Part shown: piece after piece, positions 1 to 9,417 of the stretch
Layout: the number at the start of each line of letters is the position of its first letter
Position numbering within the stretch: position 1 is the stretch's first letter
Source of the DNA: Entrophospora sp. SA101
Lineage: Eukaryota > Glomeromycota > Glomeromycetes > Entrophosporales > Entrophosporaceae
Assembly (NCBI GenBank): GCA_958430865.1
Contig: CAUDNR010001513.1
Coordinates: 56,785 to 90,175 of the forward strand
DNA: 33,391 nucleotides
Direction: 5' to 3'
The notes under the pieces: model-generated
Seen by the model: only the letters and a program-made list of their open reading frames with translations
The model's database searches: none
What the model was told of the DNA's origin: nothing
Position numbers and translations under genes: made by a program

Positions 1-99
1 ACCTAAGCCAAATTTTGTCAAAATTTTATGTATAGTTATTATGTGCGTTTTTGTGTAATTAGTAAAAACAGGTGTCCAGATACTTTTGTCCAGGGAGTG
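1..99 (-). mobile_element. Tc1/mariner-type element terminus (partial)
   Basis: Read on the minus strand from about position 101, the sequence begins TACACTCCCTGGAC, followed by AAAGTATCTGGACACC. This is the typical form of a Tc1/mariner terminal inverted repeat next to a TA target dinucleotide (100-101). The rest of the element runs off the left edge, so neither transposase nor the other end is visible. The family call rests on the TIR style and the TA flank only. Confidence 0.6.
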
Positions 100-138
100 T
101 ATGTTTAATTATAATAATATATCTTCTAAAATAATTAC

Positions 139-1255
139 CTTTAGAATCATTAATTGCTAATTCCAAATCAGTGGTTTTTCTCTGTTTTTGCCATCCATAT
201 AAACGTGGTGTATGCAAATAATGTTTATCATTTTTTAAGGCTTGGTTACTATCACCAAATTCATTATCTTTAAATAAGATTTTCTTGATCAAAGAATTAT
301 TATGACTTCTGATCAAATTAGCCATAATATCATGACGAATATCATTCAACCTCCATAAACTTGGTGATTTTTTGAAACATCTATAAGCAAGTTTTTCAGT
401 ATTATAGAATACATCTTTAAACCTTTGGTAATTCTTTGGACCAACACATAGATTTTTATGAATATGAAGAAATTCAAGTGCTTCGCAAACATCTTTTATT
501 GTGTTTGGATTATTTGGGTAATAAATAAGATGCTGACTAGTACTGTTTGGTAAGTTGAGTGAGTGCAACAAGATTTTCAAAGAAAATTTATTTTTGTCAA
601 TTGAAATTGATTCCATGTCAAATCCATTATATCCAAGTGATGACCAAATATATTTCAATACTCTTTTTTTTGTCTCCTTTACTTTTGTATTTTTTATTTG
701 CCAAACCTGAATTGTTGTTTTTCCAATGATAAGTTGGGTTGTTCTCTCATCATTTAGAAATACAGAAATTTTCTTGTACTCTTTCATGTTATCCCAAGGT
801 TCTATATTGTTAACTATTAAAATGCCTTTATTATCTTTTATATTGCTAAAACTTTTATCCAAATTGTAAATCATATGATAATCTTCATTGTCATTACTGT
901 TGTTGATTTGAAGTTGTGACAAATTGTCAAAACAAGTTTGTAATATTTCATTACCTTTCAAGAGGTGAGATATGTCAGGATGATCCAACAAGGGAAGCAA
1001 ATTACCATTTTTATCTAAAGAATAAATTCTACCAAAACTAGTAGCAAAAAGATTTTTATCATTTGCATACATTAAACACATTAAACTTGAATCCTTGTCA
1101 GTATCAAATTGTTGGTAAAAGTTGTTGGTACCAAAAATATCCCAAATTATAACTTTAATAATAAGCTTTGCTTTATCAACAGTTTCTTGGTCATTTCCAT
1201 GATCTTGTGCAACAATTAATAATTTTGTGTCATTGTCAATAAATGTTATAAGGAA
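139..1255 (-). CDS. WD40-like protein fragment (partial, both ends missing)
   Basis: A long open frame on the minus strand runs from a TGA at 1316-1318, through the inner edge of a MITE, to about 139. The first ATG in frame is at 1079-1081, but clearly coding-like sequence extends upstream to about 1255 (KLLIVAQD, VIIWDIFG), so the true start is lost or in another exon. Residues such as TTQLIIGKTTIQVWQI (just after 100 aa) look like a degenerate WD40 blade. The following part (CEALEFLH, DIRHDIMANLI) resembles a large Rhizophagus family that has WD40-like N-termini and, in longer members, a C-terminal ion-transport region. That family resemblance is from memory. A plausible splice donor (AAG|GTAATT, GT at 138-137) follows the SKG codons, so the frame down to 59 is probably intron plus transposon. 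No function can be claimed beyond a WD40-like fold. Confidence 0.5.
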
Positions 1256-1515
1256 AATATTATATACAGAAAGGTTCTTTTTATGAAATATACAGAACCC
1301 TCCAAAAATAGCAATTCATTCTATAAAAAAGGAAACTAAATTGTAGCTCAAAATTTTTGTAAAACCAATGTGACATTTATCACAGACGTGATGATTAAAT
1401 TTGTGGGCTGGGGGTGGCAGGAATTACACAATGTTTACCAACTCTAAGAATTAATCCTTATTTGTCACATAGGTTCTGTATATTTCATAAAAAGAACCTT
1501 TCTGTATATAATATT
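1256..1515. mobile_element. MITE with perfect 44-bp terminal inverted repeats
   Basis: Bases 1256-1299 are the exact reverse complement of 1472-1515, with about 172 bp of non-coding sequence between them. Arm cores read ATATACAGAAAGGTTC on the left and GAACCTTTCTGTATAT on the right. The unit has no coding capacity, which fits a miniature inverted-repeat element. The outermost bases are AT-palindromic, so the target duplication cannot be fixed. A possible 4-bp ATAT flanks a 1261-1510 core. It lies at the 5' edge of the WD40-like coding frame. Confidence 0.75.
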
Positions 1516-1743
1516 ACCCTAATTCAAAAATATTAGTGAAAAATTCTATGACAATACTGGGTTAAGTATGCTATTAATAATTTGATAAACTACTCAAACA
1601 TAACTCATACTCAAATTATTTGTAACTAACAGATTTTTAAAGAATATTTATATATAATATGACAATGCATATCATGTAAAGAGTTAAATTCTGAAATAAA
1701 ATATGTAGCAAATTAATGATGTTTATCCAGCCAATATAACAAC

Positions 1744-3065
1744 TTATTGAACTTTTTCAGGATAGGGAATAAGAATTGCAAACTGATTGATTGTTTGTGG
1801 TGTTTTCTTAGTGAATGACTCAAAGTGAAGAGGTGGGAGTAGAAAGTATAGTTTGTTACCATGAGGACCTAGTTTCTCCAAATCAGATGATGTTCCACCC
1901 TTGATGTCATGATTTTTCCCAACAGTCATTTGAAAACCACCAAAATTTGGCATCTAAGCATCAATGGCAGCATAATTTTTAGTCTTGGGAATGTACAATT
2001 GATTGTGAGTTTGGTTTTCTTCAACACGGTCAACAACTTGTGGAGGGAGTCTTGATTTTGGAATCTTGAGGTCAAAGAACCAGACTTGAGACTTTTCCTA
2101 CCAGAGACAAGTTCTCGACATTGGAAGGTACCACCTTATTCCAATAAATCAATGGCATGGGGTTCAAAGATGTATCCACAAAGGGCTGCTACAAGAGGAT
2201 TTCCAGCACAAGAACCAAGAAGACTCTGCATCTTTATAAGGTGGACTTGACTTAAGATGAACAAGTTTTTGAATAATCTTTGTTTTGGGTGTGATTTAGA
2301 ATGAATTGAAACCAACTTGATACAGTCCTCCAGTTCACATTGTTTACAAGCTGAAATCAGAATTGATGTTGGATCTTGTTCAGTTTGTTCCAGCACAAGA
2401 TGAGGAACACCACCTAAAAGTTCAAAGCGATTCATCCAAATATTAGCTACATTTGAGTAAAGGGGTGCAACAACTTCCAATTCTTCCCTAGTCCATAAAG
2501 GCATATAAAAGATAGGAGGAGCTGGAACCAACTTGCTGAATCCACTAATAAAATCACTTAGAGGGGTAATTGACAAAATGACAGAACAGGCATCAACAGG
2601 AAATCCAGGAATGTTAGTTGGATCTTTTGAATCAACAAGGCACCATAAGTCAAATGTCCAGAATTGATGATCTGAAGGCAAAGGATATTGAGGATATTCA
2701 AATGTTGAATTTCCATCAAAGTATATATCAGGTTCTCTGGTAACAAATAGCACACACTTTCCTTCCTTCACCAATTGCCAAAAGATATAAAAGAGAAACA
2801 TAGATTTTCCAATTCCAGGGGTTCCACTGATAATGGAATACTTGCGATGATTTGGATTAGCCTTTGATAAAGCATTCTTAGTAATGACTTTATAGCTGGA
2901 ACGAATGTAAAGCTTTTGATGTTGTGTCAAGGGAATAGGGTAGGCAAATTCAAGCCAGTTGTTGTTTTCAACAATTGTTGGAAGATGTGAAAAAAATGAA
3001 TCACTGCAAGATTGAAAGACATAATCTTCTGGTAATGTTGTGGGAGCAGGGAAATGTAGAACCAT
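1744..3065 (-). pseudogene. Crinkler/RHS-like P-loop NTPase with C-terminal nuclease-like region, broken
   Basis: The main frame (3065 to 2136, 309 aa) has a Walker A motif GTPGIGKS at residues 81-88 and a Walker-B-like FDLWCLVDS near 138-146. A strand ending ILSITP lies near 163-168, FYMPLWTREEL near 186-195, and RFELLGGVPHLVL near 213-225. This order is characteristic of the NTPase of Crinkler and retrotransposon-hot-spot proteins, where it is joined to a restriction-endonuclease-like domain. The C-terminal part continues in 2135-1744 but is damaged. There is a stop TAA at 2136-2138, a one-base frame change near the A-run at 2093-2096, and an in-frame TAG at 1954-1956. That TAG falls between an Asp-containing strand and the FQMTVGK motif, the region expected to hold the nuclease active site. 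A TGA lies just upstream of the ATG used here, so the 5' junction is also unresolved. Probably a dead effector-family gene. The product role (host- or nucleus-targeted effector) is family knowledge, not shown here. Confidence 0.7.
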
Positions 3066-3474
3066 GTGTCAGTTCTTGTTTCCCAAGTACAAATATCTGT
3101 CATAAAAATTATTCTTACCTGATCATTTAATGTATGAATTCAGGACAAACAAGAAAACAATGTTGATTAAAAATGAAAATAATATACAAATTAGTTAAAG
3201 TATGAAATTATTATTTTTACAAGTTAGCAACAACTTACCTTGTTATAACAAGTAAATTATAGCAAGGATAACAAGTTAATTCACATTATTAAAAAGTCAT
3301 AAATAAATAGAGGAAAAGATTAATTGGGTTAATGGCGAATGAGTAAAAAGTTATAAGAACAATATATAAGTTAGTCAATGTTATAAACAGTATACCAAAT
3401 CATCATTCAAATAAACAAATAAACAAACGGAATGAACAAAAAAATTTTTTTTTTTTACACAATTTGTTCATTAC

Positions 3475-3705
3475 CTTTTTATCAAATCCTGCCAATGCTT
3501 TTTGCAACTCCTCCACCTGCTTCTCCCACCTCTCTTTACTATTCTTCAACTTCTCTTTTTCACTCCTTAAATCCTCCATCTCCCACATTTCTTTAAACTT
3601 ATTCAAATTCTCATCTTCCATAAATTCTTCTAAATTCTTCTCTGCCTTCTTCAATCTCTCTTCTGCTTTTTCTAATTGTTCTTTAATATCTTTGTATGTT
3701 GCCAT
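3475..3705 (-). CDS. Coiled-coil exon, possibly first exon of the adjacent Crinkler-like gene
   Basis: ATG at 3703-3705 opens a frame of about 77 aa that is almost entirely charged heptads (EKAEERLKKAEKNLEEF, then KERWEKQVEELQKALAG), a clear coiled coil rich in Lys and Glu. After KALAGFDKK the DNA reads AAG|GTAATG, a good splice donor (GT at 3474-3473). The remaining in-frame codons look intronic. Short coiled coils with WEKQVEELQ-type sequence occur at the N-terminus of many Glomeromycotina Crinkler-like proteins, and this exon lies about 400 bp upstream of one on the same strand. However, the acceptors I can see (for example AG at 3098-3097) do not join in frame to the NTPase exon. It could therefore be a separate small gene or part of the same pseudogene. 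Confidence 0.45.
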
Positions 3706-3952
3706 TTTTTTTAAAAAAAAAAAAGATCATAAAAGTTAATTTTAGAAAAAAAAAATTTTTTTATTGATTTAGAGATCATAATTGCTATATACAATTAATT
3801 GTTTCTATAAATAATTTGGACCAATGATAAATTAGTAGGCACATGACTTGGAATTAAAAAATTTTTTTTACAGACAAATGAATTAAATGACAAAAGAAAA
3901 TTATTTTTATTTTAATTCAACTAATGATAGAAAAATACATAAATAATATAAG

Positions 3953-4375
3953 TTAAAGAATTGTCAGAGTACTTGCATGGGAGGAAAATACACAGACCCA
4001 AAGCCATTTGTAAGTATTACCTATGTTTATTATTTTTCTTTCATCTTGGTAAATTTCATAAGTAATCCTTTCTTTTTTTAGATAATCTTCCAGTGTCTTG
4101 GTATCATTTATTTTGAAAACATAAGGAGCAATTTTCTCCTCTTGTTCTTTCTTCAAAATGTTTCTGCTTGTACTATAATTCTTGGGTTCCATAGTAGATC
4201 TGATGTAAATTAATTTCATATTAATTATTTTTATATAGGGGGATAGTTCTTTATCACTTAAGATAACAAATGGGATATTAATTATGATCACATTACAAAT
4301 GACTAAATTTTGATCCCTGAAATTCTTGGTTATACCAATGTTCACTTTGTTTGGTTTTGTTACAGCATACCCCAT
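3953..4375 (-). CDS. Hypothetical protein, unrecognised
   Basis: A 140-aa frame opens at ATG 4373-4375 (MGYAVTKPNKVNIG). It has a hydrophobic stretch near residues 27-38 (VIIINIPFVILS) and a charged, helix-like middle (KKEQEEKIAPYVF, LEDYLKKERITYEIY). The end (after KIINIG) reads ATAG|GTAATAC and may be a splice donor, so the last about 20 residues may be intronic. I recognise no domain. The first 22 codons recur exactly at 20477-20542, where the second contig begins inside this frame. The composition is more protein-like than the surrounding AT-rich frames, but the gene could be spurious. Confidence 0.3.
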   Translation of the reverse strand: MGYAVTKPNKVNIGITKNFRDQNLVICNVIIINIPFVILSDKELSPYIKIINMKLIYIRSTMEPKNYSTSRNILKKEQEEKIAPYVFKINDTKTLEDYLKKERITYEIYQDERKIINIGNTYKWLWVCVFSSHASTLTIL

Positions 4376-4540
4376 ATAATAATGAACTAAGATTTTTATT
4401 GAAGAAAATATTTATATATATAGTAACTTATTATAATTTGAACTATTAATATATCAGGACAACATGCTATATATTAATTCAAAAAATGGCATCCTTGATA
4501 TTGCTTAATTCTAGGTATGCATGCATAATAGCTATAAATG

Positions 4541-5000
4541 TTATTTCTTTACCTGTCTATATATTAGTTTATGATCTAGTTTTGATTTTCTTTGGGGATT
4601 ACCTTTCAAGATTAATAAATATTTTTTTTATTTTTTGTATAAAATTATGTTTATAAAATTGAAAAAATTTGGTACATATTGAAATCCTTCAATATCAATG
4701 ATCTCTCTTGATCTTTTTGTCCAAGCCTTTTATCTAACGAAAAATATATTCAAGCAAAACATCATTGTTTTACAAGTAGTTTTTAATCACTTGTGCTATA
4801 ACCAGCTTTTTCTATTTTAAAACAATTGAAAATACACTGTTGAGTCTCACCTGATATTTCATTATGTGAAGGGTCATAGCATAAAAAAGATATGCATTCA
4901 ATTTTGTCACTATGTGATAAATGAATGTCCATGCTGCTGTTGTACGTGAAAATGAAATTATGTGAATTCGCAATTCACATATGTGAAATTCAAATTTACA
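4541..5000 (+). repeat. Tandem unit R1 (719-bp period)
   Basis: Bases 4612-5000 are identical to 5331-5719, while the leading parts (4541-4611 and about 5261-5330) are related but diverged. The unit is AT-rich and carries the short dyad GTGAATT...AATTCAC near its right end. It has no convincing coding content. The 67-aa minus-strand frame it contains is simply a translation of the repeat. Only one unit is present in the second copy, at about 20710-21167. Confidence 0.85.
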
Positions 5001-5260
5001 ATATATACGTATATATTATTTTATAATTCAGTTTTGTTTTGTTTTTCTTTGAGAATTGTCATCTTTGAAAAAAATAATAAAAATAATTTTTTAATAATAA
5101 TTATATATATATATATATGTATATAATATATATTATTTTCCAGTTTTTTTTTTCTTTGAGAATTGTCATCTTTGAAATAATATAAAAAAATAGTTGTTTT
5201 AATAATAGTTTATATGTATGTGTATATATATGTGTGTATATATGTGTGTGTTATATATAT

Positions 5261-5719
5261 TATTTCTTTACCTTCTATATGTTAGTTTATAATCTAGTTT
5301 TGTTTTTCTTTGAGGATTACCTTTCAAAATTTAATAAATATTTTTTTTATTTTTTGTATAAAATTATGTTTATAAAATTGAAAAAATTTGGTACATATTG
5401 AAATCCTTCAATATCAATGATCTCTCTTGATCTTTTTGTCCAAGCCTTTTATCTAACGAAAAATATATTCAAGCAAAACATCATTGTTTTACAAGTAGTT
5501 TTTAATCACTTGTGCTATAACCAGCTTTTTCTATTTTAAAACAATTGAAAATACACTGTTGAGTCTCACCTGATATTTCATTATGTGAAGGGTCATAGCA
5601 TAAAAAAGATATGCATTCAATTTTGTCACTATGTGATAAATGAATGTCCATGCTGCTGTTGTACGTGAAAATGAAATTATGTGAATTCGCAATTCACATA
5701 TGTGAAATTCAAATTTACA
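5261..5719 (+). repeat. Tandem unit R2 (719-bp period)
   Basis: Second unit of the duplication. It is separated from R1 by about 260 bp of AT/TG microsatellite (5211-5260) and diverged motif copies. The left 70 bp differ from R1 by several substitutions and small indels, but the 389 bp after that are identical. Confidence 0.85.
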
Positions 5720-5782
5720 TGTGTGAAATTCCAATTAGCCAATCAGAATTTCACCCCACTCCATAATATTTTAATTTCACAT
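5681..5782. repeat. Cluster of short TGTGAAATT inverted repeats
   Basis: The motif TGTGAAATT occurs at 5701-5709 and 5722-5730, and its inverse AATTTCAC at 5747-5754 and 5773-5780. A 7-bp hairpin GTGAATT/AATTCAC lies at 5681-5697, and the palindrome CACATATGTG at 5695-5704. A CCAAT-box-like AGCCAATCAG is at 5737-5746. The cluster lies about 170 bp before the transposase start. It could be subterminal repeats of the transposon or a degraded promoter. The same block is at 21129-21230. Confidence 0.45.
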
Positions 5783-5953
5783 AGGTTGTACTGGCGATCA
5801 TTGGTGATCATTGGTTAAAAAAAGTTATTTCTATATAGTTAAAATAGCAATGATCATTGTTATTACTGTATTGCTGGAATATAACCACCACTTTAACATT
5901 TATTTCCTTATTTTTTATCATCTGTGTTAAATTAATTCATTTTTCCCACAGAA

Positions 5954-7555
5954 ATGTCAAAAGTCAAATGTTCTTCATACTCCACTGCTGAAAAGTTCCA
6001 AGTTTTGCAACATGCAAAACAACATGTTTAAGATCGGCTGAGCACCATTTTACCATTGACCACTCAATGATTTCTCATTGTCAAAACAATAGGAATAAAT
6101 AATTTAGGAAGAATATGATGAGGCTGAAGCTAACTTAAAAGCATGGATTTTTGAATTTTGACAGGATGGAATTGCTATAACTCCTAAAATCGTAAAACTT
6201 ATATGAAGGAACTTTTCAGAAATCAATTTGCTGATAATCATCCAAGTTCCAGTGAAAGATTTTGTGCTTCACAATGTTGGTTTTATGGCTTTTTATAAGG
6301 CATGATTATTTTGCTATGCGACGTAAAACAAAAATTGGCCAAAAGCTTCCTGCTCAACTTGATGTCAAATTTCTGAATTTCTATAAAAAATCAAAAACAA
6401 TTTGAATATCGACTTTTAGAAATTGGAAATATGGACTAAATTCCTGTTTATTTTGATATGGTTGGAAATATATATGAAGTCAAAGTCAAAACTCAAAGAT
6501 CGAAAGCCGAAATTACATCATACGACTGGCTGAATATACAGAAAAATTAATCAAAGCTTCAAATTGTCATAGCTCGATCAATAATCCGGCTGTTTTGGAT
6601 AAAACAACTACCATTCGAATTCTCTCAATGATGTGAGTCTAATGTAAGATACTTTGATCTACCACATATATTACAATAACTCACCATTTATTGATGATAT
6701 AAACATTAAAGCATCTTTATTCGAATCCTCTTTATAAGACTATTCTAATGAGCCGCATTTCGTTAAATTTGAATCACTTGTTCTCGAGACAATTAATTTT
6801 GGAAATATTAATTATAATAAATCATGTGATATGTCATAATTTCGACCTTTTCGACATTTGGGAGTCAAAGTCAAAATGACCAAAATAAATCTCGGCCCCG
6901 AAATTAAATCATTACGACTTTATGTATAGTTGGAAATCCAACTATTGATAAACATGGTGCAAAACTTGCAGGTTCAAATAATTGGAAATAAAAAAAATCG
7001 TTTTACATGTGTTCTTACAATCCTCGCAGATGATACAAAATTGCCACCAATTGTTGTTTTTAAAGGTAAATGAATGCCAAAAAATCTTGCCTCCTCAAAT
7101 TGTCGTACTAATGCATGAAAAAAGAATGGTAGATGAAGTTGGAATGAAAGCTTTGTTTGATAAGTTGTGGAAAAGAAAATCCATAATTAATGGAATTATG
7201 AAAAAAAGCGCTGCTTGTTATGAATAGCTTTGAAGGTCACAAGACGGATCCAATCAAAAAAAATTGCACAAGATGAAAATACTGATCTAGCAATCATTCC
7301 ATAGCTGTTGTTCAACCGTTTGATGTTTGTATTAACAAACTATTCAAAGATAGACTTTGTGAAAAGTGAAGTTCGGTAAACCCATCTATAGCAGAAGTGG
7401 AAATTCAAGAAAGCCTGAGCATAATGTTATTTGTAAGTGGATTCTTGACGTTTGGAATGAAATGCCAAAAGAAATGATTGTAAAATTATTTAAAAAGTGT
7501 GATATTAATGATGCGATTGATGGATCAGAAGATCATTTGTTTGGGCAAAATAAAA
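5954..7555 (+). pseudogene. Tigger/pogo (DDE_1) transposase pseudogene
   Basis: Broken frames on the plus strand reproduce the order of a Tigger/pogo transposase. These are an N-terminal helix-turn-helix region (MSKVKCSSYSTAEKF from ATG 5954), AEANLKAWIFEF, RRKTKIGQKLPAQLD (about 6317-6370), VYFDMVGN (6446-6469), and after an insertion TIDKHGAK, RFTCVLTILADDTKLPP, FDKLWKR, SFEGHKTD, VQPFDVCIN and a C-terminal ICKWILDVWNEMPKEMI (about 7420-7475). Many stops and frameshifts are present, including TAA at 6437-6439 right after the first catalytic Asp. The position expected to hold the second catalytic Asp reads Asn (AAT at 7223-7225). The element is therefore inactive. I could not identify its terminal inverted repeats. 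A near-identical copy lies in the second duplicate. Confidence 0.85.
6470..6928. mobile_element. 459-bp nested insertion with 9-bp target duplication (MULE-like)
   Basis: The codons for VGN in the transposase are interrupted. GTTGGAAAT occurs at 6461-6469 and again at 6929-6937, and the transposase reading resumes at the second copy (VGN-PTIDKHG). The intervening 459 bp begin ATATATGAAGTC and end GACTTTATGTATA, a short imperfect inverted repeat. An imperfect direct repeat (AGTCAAAGTCAAAA followed by CCGAAATTA and ACGACT) also sits near each end. A 9-bp duplication fits Mutator-like elements. No coding capacity is seen. Confidence 0.7.
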
Positions 7556-7737
7556 AATTTCTTTCTATATATTTATTATGTAAAAATAATTTAAAAATAT
7601 ATGTGATGCAAATTTATACTGGCGCTTATTAAAGTTCCAAAATATTTAGGCACAATTTCTATAAACATGAAATAAAGAAATCGAATGTAAGACACGCACA
7701 ATTTATTTATTGTTGTTGTTGTTGTTGATATTATTAT

Positions 7738-8080
7738 GGGAAACGCACGGAATCTTCCGGTGAAATACGCCAAAAAATATGGGATAGATATGAGATGTAT
7801 ACGGAACACATACTAATGCTAATGCTAAATACGAAATACACACGGTATTTGCTAATACTAATACTAGTATTTCCCGTATTATATGAATTACGCGATGTGT
7901 TAAATACGAAATGCATACGGGAGAACGAATTCCGTGTCGGTACGTTTTCCATAAATCTCATGTGCATTTCGTGTGTATAGATTTCGTATGTATCCGGTAC
8001 TTTTTTTGCATTTTCACTGGAAGATTCTCCATACGTTTTCCGTAAATCTTGTGTGTATTCCGTACATTTTTCGTTAATAA
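7738..8080. repeat. Fold-back inverted repeat, about 340 bp
   Basis: The left arm (about 7738-7860) and right arm (about 7960-8080) are imperfect reverse complements of each other. The best stretch is GAATCTTCCGGTGAAA near 7750 against TTTCACTGGAAGATTC near 8013-8028 (15 of 16 paired). The region is studded with ATACGGAA/TTCCGTAT motifs. It looks like a fold-back MITE. Open frames on both strands here are artefacts of the repeat. A second copy is at 24098-24440. Confidence 0.65.
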
Positions 8081-9172
8081 TAATAATTTTTATAGGGCAG
8101 GAGGTGAGTAAGTATGCGTATAACAGTAAAAAGTAATAAGACTTATTTTCATATTTATATATGATAACCAAATTGTGTAGTTTCTGCGTTTCGGAACAAT
8201 TCGAAATACAACTACAAATATTTTGGAAATCAAAAAATGGTTACGACCAACAATTTTAGTGCTTATATTCCGGACAATACGACATATGAAAATCTATTAA
8301 AAACAGTAAATAGCTATTATTATAGACGGGTTTTGGTTTTGAATTTTATCTCGTTAATTCCCAGAGCTAAATCGAGACATATTATGCATCTAAGTTTCAT
8401 ACAGTTTCACAAAATGCATGTTATTTTTATTATTATTAATAAGAAATAAATAAATAAAGTTTATAATTATATAAAACGTATAAAGTATCTTAGTATGAAA
8501 AGTCCAAAAATGACAATTTACTACTATATAGATTTGTGATACAATAATACAAAGTTGTATTTTTTTTTTTTTAGGTTTGATAATTCTTAGAAACAACCTC
8601 TCTCTACTACTACTTTACAAATAAGAAAGTTATAAAGGAGTTCCAGCTTTCCAACAGTTTCACTTTAGGACACTGGTGCTCTGAAATTTTTAAAACGCTA
8701 AAAATTTTTTATATGAACAATTTCACATGTCCACATATGTAACGCTAGCAATTTTAAATAATTTAATGTAACGTAAAAAAAGAAATGAATTGATAAAGCA
8801 CAAATTTAGTATGGAAAAATAGGGAGTGACTACGCACAAAACCTTAAAAAATTAAGTTTCGGATGTCAAATATAATATTTAACATGCCTTATTTATAAAA
8901 AAGTATAATATTTGTCCACTCATATTGTTTTAAGTATATAAATAAATGCCCGAGTTATAGAGTTTGCCTCTGTAAATACTTTAAGAAGTAAAAGATAAGA
9001 TAATTAAGATAATAATAGATAATTCAAAAGATAAGCTTGTTTAGTTAAATAATAATAAATTTAACCAATAAAGCAAATTTTATTTATTTGTTTTTTTAAC
9101 AGTTAGTAATTGTTTAAAAAAAAAATTTTTAAAGAAAATAATTTATTTACTAAATTACCCGAATATTAATTA
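8081..9172. other. Gene-poor AT-rich stretch with one small uncertain ORF
   Basis: The only notable frame is 8237-8449 on the plus strand, which starts MVTTNNFSAYIPDNTTYENLL. After LLKT the DNA reads ACA|GTAAAT, and a strong polypyrimidine tract ending TTTTAG lies at about 8560-8574. The first 23 codons could therefore be an exon of a small spliced gene, but I recognise no family and would not call it. The rest shows only homopolymer runs. Confidence 0.25.
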
Positions 9173-9207
<35 letters not shown>

Positions 9208-9223
9208 TAATAATAATAAAGAA
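9173..9223. repeat. (AAT)n microsatellite
   Basis: About 15 AAT/ATA trinucleotides with one interruption (AAC), about 200 bp past the stop codon of the first HMG-like gene. Repeated at 25533-25583. Confidence 0.9.
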
Positions 9224-9417
9224 ACCGTTCACGAAAAGAGAAACAATTGTCGTAATTAGTTAACTTTTTTTAATACGAAAACAAATAATAATAACGATGA
9301 TAAGACGAAACAAAATAAATTTACGAAAAAAAAAAAGTTTGTCGCCGATTTTCGATTTTGCCAAATTTTTTAAAAAATATATATTTTGACGAATTTACAT
9401 TTTAGTCCCAAAACAAA

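Noticed and set aside
5531..5734. 67-aa minus-strand frame (also at 20979-21182)
   Set aside because: It is a translation of the tandem repeat unit with its TGTGAATT dyads, with no protein-like support.
6715..6735. TTCGAATCC resembling a tRNA T-loop
   Set aside because: No matching acceptor, D or anticodon stems around it. It lies inside a transposon insertion.
5790..7630. TACTGGCG near 5789 and near 7620 as possible ends of the pogo element
   Set aside because: The two sites are in direct rather than inverted orientation, so they are not terminal inverted repeats.
7591..8171. Several overlapping frames of 60-145 aa on both strands
   Set aside because: They arise from the fold-back repeat, where inverted arms give mirror-image frames rich in Ser, Ile and Tyr.
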